From the NCBI GenBank assembly GCA_036503065.1, contig DASXXM010000306.1:1-14248 (forward strand): a stretch of DNA of 14,248 nt, read 5' to 3'. Each line of letters starts with the position of its first letter. Within the stretch, counting starts at the first letter, position 1. Below are positions 6,711 through 12,077 of the stretch, in pieces. The notes under the pieces are model-generated. The model worked only from the letters and a program-made list of their open reading frames with translations, was not told where the DNA came from and did not search any database. This stretch comes from DATEPR01 sp036503065 (GTDB taxonomy: Bacteria > Actinomycetota > Actinomycetes > Mycobacteriales > Pseudonocardiaceae). A program made the position numbers and the translations under genes.

Positions 6711-6992
6711 GTGATCACCGCCATCGTGTTGATCCAGGCTGAGGCGGACATGATTCCGGAGACGGCGCAGACCATCGCCGACATCGACGGCGTGACCGAG
6801 GTCTACTCCTGCGCCGGGGACGTGGACCTGATCGCCCTGCTGCGGGTGGATCGGCACGAGGACCTGGCCGAGCTGGTGCCGGGGCGGATCGGCAAGGTCG
6901 CCGGGGTGCTCAACACGGACACGCACATCGCGTTCCGCTCCTACTCCCGGTCGGACACCGAGGCCTCGTTCGGCATCGGCATGGACGGCTGA
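6711..6992 (+). CDS. Stand-alone Lrp/AsnC-type ligand-binding (RAM) domain protein
   Basis: GTG 6711 lies 6 nt after GAGGAG (6699-6704), giving 93 residues. The sequence (VITAIVLIQAEADMIPETAQ, IADIDGVTEVYSCAGDVDLIALLRV, VAGVLNTDTHIAF) is the beta-alpha-beta fold of the Lrp/AsnC effector domain, including the GDVDL loop (36-40). There is no N-terminal helix-turn-helix, so the protein cannot bind DNA like full-length Lrp. It probably binds an amino acid or assembles with full-length relatives. It begins 37 bp after the exonuclease gene on the same strand and may be co-transcribed; TAGGAT at the junction (6671-6676) could also act as its own -10. It ends just before a strong hairpin. Confidence 0.9.
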   Translation: MITAIVLIQAEADMIPETAQTIADIDGVTEVYSCAGDVDLIALLRVDRHEDLAELVPGRIGKVAGVLNTDTHIAFRSYSRSDTEASFGIGMDG

Positions 6993-6999
6993 ACCCCGG

Positions 7000-7031
7000 G
7001 AGAGGCGGCGAACACCCCCTCGCCGCCTCTC
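7000..7031. terminator. Bidirectional hairpin terminator between converging genes
   Basis: GAGAGGCGGCGA (7000-7011) pairs perfectly over 12 bp with TCGCCGCCTCTC (7020-7031) around an 8-nt loop. It lies 7 bp after the AsnC-domain gene stop and 13 bp after the DUF397 stop on the other strand, so it can serve both. Confidence 0.85.
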
Positions 7032-7044
7032 GTACGGTGCCGTG

Positions 7045-7233
7045 TCAGGCGCCCAGCGTGCCGCCTTTGACGGCGGCCAGGAACGCCCGGTAACAGTCGC
7101 CCGCGAACGCAAGCTGGCCCGCGGCGCGGTTCTTGCTGTCGCGGATGCCGGCCGCCGCGATGCCGACGACGAGTTCGACGCACGCGTTCTGCGCCTCGCT
7201 CCTGCTGCTCTTGCGCCAGGTGTCGGTATTCAT
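7045..7233 (-). CDS. DUF397 protein
   Basis: This 62-residue protein has the standard DUF397 sequence: TWRKSSRSEAQNACVELV, then GIRDSKNRAAGQLAF, then YRAFLAAVKGG. DUF397 proteins are small actinobacterial products almost always encoded beside an XRE regulator with a DUF5753 domain. They act with or against that regulator in developmental or antibiotic control in Streptomyces (the abaA and whiJ clusters). The start ATG 7233 overlaps the stop of the XRE gene as ATGA, so translation is probably coupled. GGGAG (complement of 7236-7240) sits very close to the ATG, which fits re-initiation better than independent initiation. Its exact mechanism is not settled. Confidence 0.93.
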   Translation of the reverse strand: MNTDTWRKSSRSEAQNACVELVVGIAAAGIRDSKNRAAGQLAFAGDCYRAFLAAVKGGTLGA

Positions 7234-8093
7234 CGCTCCCTGACCGAATCCAGTACGGCGCCGATGATCCGTGCCGACTCCTCCGGTGCGGGCGCGGCAG
7301 CGCAGATCTCCTGCCACACCGCGGCCAACCCCGACACGTCGGCCTCGTCCTCCAGCGTCTCCCCCCCGGTCACGTACTCCAGATAGGCGGACTCCGGCTC
7401 GCCGTCCTCGGGGAACGTGAAGATCGTGATCGGGCCGGACATCGCGCCGTAGGCGCCGAACGTGAACGGGACGACCTGGATGGTGATGTTGGGTTCCTCG
7501 GCCATGGCCAGCAGGTGCTCCAGTTGCGCCGCCAGCAGGCTCGGGCCGCCGATCACGCGCCGCAGCACGCCCTCGTCGATCAGGGAGTGCAGCACCAGCG
7601 GCCGATTCGCGCGGAACAGCAGTGACTGCCGGTCCCGCCGTTCCGCGGCCGCCAGTGCGTCGCTGGCCGGCCGGTTGATCCTGGTGCGGGCGGCCCGGTT
7701 GATCTCGGCGGCGTAGTCGGCCGTCTGAAGCATGCCGGGCACGATCACCGTGTCGAGCGTGCGTTCCCGGATCGCCTCGCACTCGTCCATCCGGAACCTG
7801 CGATAGCGCACCGGCAGATCGCCCGCGTGCGCGATGATCGCCGGATCCGAGTCGGCGATCTCCCAGAGTTGGAGCGCGCGCCGCCGTTCGTCCTCCGTCG
7901 CGCCGATGACCTCGAGGACCGTCGTGAACCGATGCAGGCTCGGCAGTGCGTCGCCGGACTCCAGGCGGTACACGGTCTGCTTCGAACACACGGCCAGCGC
8001 GGCGATCTCGTCGGGCTTGCGGCCCGAGCGGACTCGGATCGGCTTGACGAACCTGCCCAGCCGGCGCTTGCCACGGGTCGTTCCTACCACCAT
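7230..8093 (-). CDS. XRE-family helix-turn-helix regulator with DUF5753 domain
   Basis: The protein has 287 residues. The helix-turn-helix lies at about 14-66 (RVRSGRKPDEIAALAVC, SKQTVYRLESGDALPS), and the DUF5753 sensor-like domain fills about 90-280 (ECEAIRERTLDTVIVPGMLQTADYA, NRPLVLHSLIDEGVLRRVIGG, PNITIQVVPF, SGPITIFTFPEDGEP). ATG 8093 is preceded by GGGGAGG with 7-nt spacing. It is the typical partner of DUF397 and forms a two-gene operon with it. The family includes WhiJ-like regulators, which bind their own promoters. The palindrome TGAGACTCTCA directly upstream of its -10 is a good candidate operator. The ligand and regulon are unknown. Confidence 0.93.
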   Translation of the reverse strand: MVVGTTRGKRRLGRFVKPIRVRSGRKPDEIAALAVCSKQTVYRLESGDALPSLHRFTTVLEVIGATEDERRRALQLWEIADSDPAIIAHAGDLPVRYRRFRMDECEAIRERTLDTVIVPGMLQTADYAAEINRAARTRINRPASDALAAAERRDRQSLLFRANRPLVLHSLIDEGVLRRVIGGPSLLAAQLEHLLAMAEEPNITIQVVPFTFGAYGAMSGPITIFTFPEDGEPESAYLEYVTGGETLEDEADVSGLAAVWQEICAAAPAPEESARIIGAVLDSVRER

Positions 8094-8116
8094 GTGGCCA
8101 CCTCCCCTTTCACGCC

Positions 8117-8133
8117 ATCATATGAGACTCTCA
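8117..8133 (-). promoter_or_regulatory. Promoter -10 and adjoining palindromic operator of the XRE gene
   Basis: On the minus strand TATGAT (complement of 8117-8122) is one base from the consensus -10, and it abuts the palindrome TGAGA-C-TCTCA (8123-8133). The transcript start near 8110 leaves a short leader containing GGGGAGG. A regulator bound to the palindrome would block the -10/-35 spacer, which suggests autoregulation. The -35 is weak. Confidence 0.5.
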
Positions 8134-8147
8134 AATGTGTGTAGCGG

Positions 8148-8161
8148 ATCGTTGTAACGAT
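8148..8161. repeat. Inverted repeat ATCGTT-GT-AACGAT
   Basis: Perfect 6-bp arms flank a 2-bp centre, about 55 bp upstream of the XRE start. It could be a second operator near the upstream edge of the promoter. No regulator can be assigned. Confidence 0.4.
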
Positions 8162-8534
8162 GCGTTTCACACTGGAGCTACGACGCCGCGTGCGGTCGGG
8201 ATTTCCCACCGCGCCAGGCCAACACCGAACAGGTCATCCGTGGGCGGGCGCGAGCTGGGGATTCAACGTCACAGGGCGGGGTGCGGCGCTCGACCGAACG
8301 GGCTGGACCACACCCCGCTGCCGGTCCGGATCGACGTGCCTGAGCTGGCCGGCAACGGCCGGCGGGCGAGGAAACAGCGGACGCGGGCACACCGGCGACG
8401 ACCACAGTCGAAACGTGGTCGGCGCCACATTGCACTGCGTGCCCCGTCAAGTCGTCACGGCGGCCCGAACGACCCGCCGACCAGGGGCCGGCGACCGACC
8501 CGATACCGGCACTGACCGGATGTCGAAGGTGGAT
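8162..8534. other. 373-bp stretch without a supported gene
   Basis: Open frames exist on both strands, but none has a recognisable domain, a ribosome-binding site or the strong third-position G/C bias of neighbouring genes. A short plus-frame piece near 8305-8370 (LDHTPLPVRIDVPELAGNG) does have strong G/C-ending codon use and could be a gene remnant. A 6-bp inverted repeat, GCCGGC-AACG-GCCGGC, lies at 8348-8363. The left end carries the upstream control region of the XRE gene, and the right end is the 3' flank of lsr2. Confidence 0.5.
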
Positions 8535-8873
8535 TCAGTTGGCCTGGTGATAAGCCTCCAGGACTTCCGCCGAGATACGACCGCGCTCGGATACCTTCAG
8601 CCCCCGCTTGCGGGCCCACTCGCGGATCGCCTGATTCTGTTCCCGATCCACCGCGGCCGAGCGACCCTTCGGGGCAGTGGCCGCGGCACGCTTGCGCAGT
8701 CCGGATCGGCGGGCGTTCGCCACAAAGTCCGCGAGCATGCCGCGAATTTTCTCCGCGTTGACCGGAGAGAGGTCGATCTGGTACGAGACGCCGTCGAGCC
8801 CGAATTCGACCGTCTCCTGCGCGACCGAGCCGTCGAGGTCGTCAACGAGCTGGACGGTGACCTTCTGCACCAC
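8535..8873 (-). CDS. lsr2: Lsr2 nucleoid-associated xenogeneic silencer
   Basis: This is a 112-residue protein, the same length as mycobacterial Lsr2. The N-terminal dimerisation domain (VQKVTVQLVDDLDGS, then VEFGLDGVSYQIDLS, ending near 60) is followed by a basic linker (KRAAATAPKGR) and a C-terminal DNA-binding domain (REQNQAIREWARKRGLKVSERGRIS, then EVLEAYHQA). It carries the R97-G98-R99 minor-groove hook. Lsr2 bridges AT-rich DNA and silences foreign genes, as H-NS does. GTG 8873 is chosen because AAGGA ends 7 nt before it and the protein then aligns with the usual MAQKV start; GTG 8870 is the alternative. The gene stands alone between two gene-free stretches, away from the usual lsr2 neighbourhood, so it may be a second copy. 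Confidence 0.95.
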   Translation of the reverse strand: MVQKVTVQLVDDLDGSVAQETVEFGLDGVSYQIDLSPVNAEKIRGMLADFVANARRSGLRKRAAATAPKGRSAAVDREQNQAIREWARKRGLKVSERGRISAEVLEAYHQAN

Positions 8874-8915
8874 GCACGTGTCCTTTCTCTGCCGAGATAC
8901 CCTGGTTTTCGCGAG

Positions 8916-8945
8916 AGAATACACGGATACCCAGTATCACACCAA
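8916..8945 (-). promoter_or_regulatory. Candidate lsr2 promoter with overlapping inverted repeat
   Basis: On the minus strand TTGGTG (complement of 8940-8945) is followed by 18 nt and TATTCT (complement of 8916-8921). Inside the spacer lies the inverted repeat GATAC-CCA-GTATC (8926-8938). The heptamer GATACCC recurs at 8896-8902, 30 bp away, about three helical turns. This layout suits an operator. The transcript leader would be about 35 nt. Confidence 0.5.
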
Positions 8946-9218
8946 GACGACGCGCATTTCATCTCACCGGTTTGCACTAACACTACCAACAGTGATCAGT
9001 CCAGGCCAAAACGGCGGATTGACATCCCCTTGTCGGGTGAGCACCAAAGGGTACGGCGGCGTTGTCCGCGCTGCACCATCGCGCAACCCGCCGACCAGCA
9101 CATCCATCCGCACACACCGCTACGCCGTAAAGGTGAAGCGATCGGTCGAGTGGCCGGACGGTCAGATCGCTAACCTATCCAAATCCAGGAAATCCCAGGT
9201 GGCGCAGGTTGTTGCAGT
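8946..9218. other. 273-bp gene-free, relatively AT-rich stretch upstream of lsr2
   Basis: No coding frame is supported: the open plus-frame here has weak third-position bias and no domain. The left part is AT-rich for this genome (positions 8941-9000 contain 29 G/C of 60). That makes it a plausible Lsr2 binding region for autoregulation, by analogy with the family's preference for AT-rich DNA. No tRNA, repeat array or strong terminator was recognised. Confidence 0.45.
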
Positions 9219-10070
9219 TCAGTTGATAGGGACCGCGTGACCGGTAACCCGAACGCGCGGATCAACCGGGTCGACATCGATGCGCAGTTCACTTGGTCGG
9301 CCCATGTCGACGCCCTGATGAACGGTCAGCCGAGTCGGCCGGTCAATTCGACCGAGGTCTCGCAGGTACCCGCCGAAAGCGGCGGCGGCCGCTCCGGTGG
9401 CCGGATCCTCCACCACACCGCCAACCGGAAACGGGTCACGCGCATGGAACCGATCGGTGTTCTCCGGCCAGAAGAGGTGCACGGTCGTCCAACCGGCCGC
9501 GTTCATCACGTCGGCCAACTCGGTGAACCCGTAGTCGAGTTCGGCGAGCCGTTGCCGGGAGACGGCCGGCACTATCAGGTGTTCGACGCCGCCGAATGCG
9601 ACCCGCGGCGGGAAATCCGGATGCAGATCCGCAGCGGACCAGCGCAGCGCGGCCAACGCGGCCGCCAATTCTGATGGCGTCACCTGGCGGCTGTGGGTGG
9701 CCACGCTGGTCAGCGTCGCGGACCCGTCGATCCGGGTGTCCACCGCGATCTCACCGGCCCTGGTGTCGAACACCAGCGGCCCCGGCCCGATCCGGCCGGC
9801 AATGGCGACCGCGGTGGCCACGGTGGCGTGCCCGCAGAACGGCACCTCGGCCAGCGGACTGAAGTAGCGAACCCGGTAGCGACGCGTGACGTCGTCACCA
9901 TCGGTCACGAACGCGGTCTCCGAGTAACCGACGTCGGCGGCGATGGCCTGCATCGCCTGGTCTGTCAGTCCCGTTGCGGCCGGCACGACCCCGGCCGGGT
10001 TGCCGCCGGCCGGGTCGGTGGTGAAGGCGGCGTACCGGGCAATCCCGATTCCGGGCGCGATGTCCGTCAT
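9219..10070 (-). CDS. PhzF-family isomerase/epimerase-like protein
   Basis: The protein has 283 residues and the two-lobed diaminopimelate-epimerase-like fold of the PhzF family. Signatures are YAAFTTDPAGGNPAGVV (13-29), GYSETAFV with the catalytic Glu51 equivalent to PhzF Glu45, FSPLAEVPFCGHATVATA (70-87) and VVEDPATGAAAAAFGGYL (219-236). PhzF isomerises dihydro-hydroxyanthranilate in phenazine synthesis, but most members have other, unknown substrates. No phenazine genes are present here, so a phenazine role is not suggested. ATG 10070 fits the conserved N-terminus; the frame is open 44 codons further, without similarity. The ribosome-binding site is weak (GGTGGC directly before ATG). It is separated from qcrB by a 351-bp structured region and is probably transcribed on its own. 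Confidence 0.9.
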   Translation of the reverse strand: MTDIAPGIGIARYAAFTTDPAGGNPAGVVPAATGLTDQAMQAIAADVGYSETAFVTDGDDVTRRYRVRYFSPLAEVPFCGHATVATAVAIAGRIGPGPLVFDTRAGEIAVDTRIDGSATLTSVATHSRQVTPSELAAALAALRWSAADLHPDFPPRVAFGGVEHLIVPAVSRQRLAELDYGFTELADVMNAAGWTTVHLFWPENTDRFHARDPFPVGGVVEDPATGAAAAAFGGYLRDLGRIDRPTRLTVHQGVDMGRPSELRIDVDPVDPRVRVTGHAVPIN

Positions 10071-10273
10071 GCCACCACGCTCGCACGTCCGGGCCCGGCG
10101 GTACCACTCCGACCACGGCGGAGAAGACCGCACCGGCACCAGGAACGGCCGTACGGCGCGCTCCAATGCCTCAGCCACGGTTGTCAGGTGAGGCGCCGGC
10201 ACACACTGTTCCAGGGGCGGGCAGAGCTACCGCCGAACTCCAGCGAAAATCGACTTCGCCGACCTGAGGGCAG

Positions 10274-10307
10274 GCCCCCACCCAACCTCGGGGGCTTCGG
10301 CCCTTTT
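10274..10307. terminator. Overlapping GC-rich hairpins, possible secondary terminator
   Basis: Two alternative stems share bases: GCCCCC (10274-10279) with GGGGGC (10290-10295), and GGGC-TTCG-GCCC (10292-10303), which is followed by TTTT on the plus strand. Only the second resembles a classical terminator, and no plus-strand gene leads into it. For the minus-strand qcr operon the first stem would be a backup terminator. Confidence 0.4.
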
Positions 10308-10353
10308 CAACCCTATGCCTGTCAAGCCCCAAATGGGGTAGTCGGTGGAAAGT

Positions 10354-10362
10354 TGTGGATAA
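10354..10362 (-). promoter_or_regulatory. DnaA box (TTATCCACA on minus strand)
   Basis: TGTGGATAA on the plus strand is the reverse complement of TTATCCACA, the strict E. coli DnaA-box consensus; actinobacterial boxes favour TTGTCCACA. A second, looser copy lies 19 bp away in the same orientation. Confidence 0.4.
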
Positions 10363-10365
10363 CCG

Positions 10366-10414
10366 TCGGCCCTGTGGACAGGTCGCTTGACAGCTTCCCG
10401 AACCACAGGGCCGA
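10366..10414 (-). terminator. 12-bp hairpin just after qcrB, likely operon terminator
   Basis: TCGGCCCTGTGG (10366-10377) and CCACAGGGCCGA (10403-10414) pair perfectly around a 25-nt loop, beginning 7 bp after the qcrB stop codon. No U-tract follows, as is usual for actinobacteria. The loop is unusually long and includes 9 nt (10385-10393) complementary to 10319-10327 further downstream, so a pseudoknot is possible. Confidence 0.6.
10373..10381 (-). promoter_or_regulatory. DnaA-box-like motif (CTGTCCACA on minus strand)
   Basis: TGTGGACAG is the reverse complement of CTGTCCACA, one mismatch from the actinobacterial box TTGTCCACA. It overlaps the arm and loop of the 12-bp hairpin, so it could simply be part of that structure. 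Confidence 0.3.
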
Positions 10415-10421
10415 AACGGCG

Positions 10422-12077
10422 TCAGTCCACCGGCAACTGCGGGTGTTCGCTGCTGCTCTCTGCTGCCTCGTCGGCGGCGTGCTGCTCGGCTCTGGCGCGG
10501 TCCAGTGCGATCGTCTCGCCGCGTGGGTCCGGGCGCAGGAACGTGCCGGGTACCGGGTGGCCGGCAGAGCCCAGCTTGTTCATCTTCTTGGGTAGCGGCG
10601 CGCCCTGATAGGGCAGGGCGACCGGGTGGCCGTGGTCGTCGACCGGGCCGAGCGGCTGGTGTACCTCGATGAACTCGCCGTGCGGCAGGCGCTTGATGAT
10701 GCCGGTCTCCACGCCGTGTTCGAGCACCTCGCGGTCGCCTCGTTGCAGGCCGATGCACATCCGGTACGTCATGTAGTACACCAACGGCGGCAGGACGAGC
10801 AGGCCGATTCGGCCGCCCCAGGTCATCGCGTTGAGTGAGATGTCGAACTTGTCCGCGATGATGTCGTTGCCGCAGGAGATCGTGGCCACCACGAAGAACG
10901 CGACGCCCATCGCGCCGAGACTGGTGCGTACCGGCACGTCCCTCGGCCGCTGCAGCAGGTTGTGGGCGGCGAAGTCCTTGGTCAGCCGCCGCTCGATGAA
11001 CGGGTACAACAGCAGCACCGTGATGATCAGGCCAAGGCCCATCAGCGGGAAGAACGCCGCGGGAATCAGGTACCGGTGCCCGAAGTTGATCTCCCAGTCC
11101 GGCCAGAGCCGCAGCAGGCCATCCGTCCACGCCATGTACCAGTCCGGCTGCGAGCCCGCCGATATCTGCGCGGGGCTGTACGGGCCGAAGTTCCAGATCG
11201 GGTTGATCTGGAACAGGCCCGCGATCAGCGCCAGCAGACCGACGACCACCGCGAAGAAGCCGCCCGCCTTGATCGCGAACACCGGCATGATGCGCACGCC
11301 GACGACGTTGCTCTCCTTGCGCCGCACACCGGGGAACTGGGTGTGCTTCTGGTACCAGACCAGGCCGACGTGCACGGCGATCAACGCCAGGATGATCCCG
11401 GGTATCAGCAGGATGTGCACCGCGTAGAAGCGCGGGATGATCTCCGTGCCGGGAAACTCGCCGCCGAAGATCAGCCAGTGCAGCCACGTGCCGATGACCG
11501 GCGTCGCCAGGATGCCGCCGGACATCGCGGCCCGGATGCCGGTACCGGACAGCAGGTCGTCCGGGAGCGAGTAGCCGGTGAAGCCCTCGAAGCCGCCGAG
11601 CACCAGCAGCAGCACGCCGATGACCCAGTTCGTCTCACGCGGCTTGCGGAACGCGCCGGTGAAGAAGACGCGCAGCATGTGCACTGCCATCGCGGCCATG
11701 AACAGCAGCGCGGCCCAGTGGTGCAGCTGCCGCACGAACAGGCCGCCGCGCACGTCGAAGCTGATGTTCAGGGACGACTCGAACGCCCTGGACATGAAGA
11801 CGCCGCGCAGGTTGTCGAACGTGCCGTTGTACTGCACCTCGGTCATCGACGGGTCGAAGAACAGCGCGAGGTACGTGCCGGACAGCAGCAGCACGATGAA
11901 GCTGTAGAGCGCGATCTCACCGAGCAGGAACGACCAGTGCGTCGGGAAGACCTTGTTGAGCTGCCGCCGCATGCCGCCGGCCGGGTGGTAGCGCTCGTCG
12001 ACGTCCTGCAGCGCCTTGCCGGCGAACTTCATCGCCGGGTTGGTCGGCTTCGTCGGGGTGACGATGGAACGGGTCAT
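10422..12077 (-). CDS. qcrB: Cytochrome bc1 complex cytochrome b subunit QcrB
   Basis: The 551-residue membrane protein is the b-type cytochrome of the actinobacterial bcc-aa3 supercomplex and carries both quinone sites. Haem-ligand candidates are H119 and H133 in QLHHWAALLFMAAMAVHML, and H221 and H236 in AVHILLIPGIILALIAVH. The Qo-site motif is PDWY (311-314), the actinobacterial form of PEWY. Hydrophobic helices lie at roughly 50-75, 118-140, 150-170, 215-240, 268-290, 335-362, 386-402 and 422-440. The polar C-terminal tail (about 445-551) is typical of actinobacterial QcrB and absent from short cytochrome b proteins. Its ATG overlaps the qcrA stop as ATGA, indicating coupled translation. 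This is the last gene of the operon and is followed by a hairpin. Confidence 0.98.
   Translation of the reverse strand: MTRSIVTPTKPTNPAMKFAGKALQDVDERYHPAGGMRRQLNKVFPTHWSFLLGEIALYSFIVLLLSGTYLALFFDPSMTEVQYNGTFDNLRGVFMSRAFESSLNISFDVRGGLFVRQLHHWAALLFMAAMAVHMLRVFFTGAFRKPRETNWVIGVLLLVLGGFEGFTGYSLPDDLLSGTGIRAAMSGGILATPVIGTWLHWLIFGGEFPGTEIIPRFYAVHILLIPGIILALIAVHVGLVWYQKHTQFPGVRRKESNVVGVRIMPVFAIKAGGFFAVVVGLLALIAGLFQINPIWNFGPYSPAQISAGSQPDWYMAWTDGLLRLWPDWEINFGHRYLIPAAFFPLMGLGLIITVLLLYPFIERRLTKDFAAHNLLQRPRDVPVRTSLGAMGVAFFVVATISCGNDIIADKFDISLNAMTWGGRIGLLVLPPLVYYMTYRMCIGLQRGDREVLEHGVETGIIKRLPHGEFIEVHQPLGPVDDHGHPVALPYQGAPLPKKMNKLGSAGHPVPGTFLRPDPRGETIALDRARAEQHAADEAAESSSEHPQLPVD

Larger units (their letters stand above)
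10071..10421. other. 351-bp structured intergenic region between qcrB and the PhzF gene
   Basis: No gene is supported. The half near qcrB is dense in structure: a 12-bp hairpin (10366-10414), a CCCC-AAAT-GGGG hairpin (10327-10338), GCCCCC/GGGGGC arms (10274-10279 and 10290-10295), and an overlapping GGGC-TTCG-GCCC stem followed by TTTT on the plus strand (10292-10307). Two DnaA-box-like 9-mers lie at 10354-10362 and 10373-10381. The half near the PhzF gene must hold its promoter, which I could not identify. Confidence 0.55.

Noticed and set aside
4946..6784. 612-codon minus-strand frame opposite the exonuclease/GIY-YIG gene
   Set aside because: It is Arg/Pro/His-rich without motifs, whereas the plus strand has complete DEDDh and GIY-YIG signatures.
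8160..9173. 337-codon plus-strand frame through lsr2 and its flanks
   Set aside because: No domain, mixed third-position bases outside lsr2, and it runs opposite the certain lsr2 gene.
9039..9240. Small plus-strand ORF starting at a GTG near 9039 and ending at 9240
   Set aside because: No ribosome-binding site, third-position bias weaker than neighbours, and it overlaps the end of the PhzF gene.
9219..10070. Phenazine biosynthesis cluster
   Set aside because: The PhzF family is broad and no other phenazine gene is present; the catalytic fold alone does not imply phenazine.
10071..10421. Replication origin, because of the DnaA-box-like motifs
   Set aside because: There is no dnaA, dnaN or recF nearby, only two motifs, and no AT-rich unwinding region.
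10171..11487. 438-codon minus-strand frame overlapping qcrB
   Set aside because: It is a shifted-frame shadow of qcrB, which carries the haem ligands and the PDWY motif.
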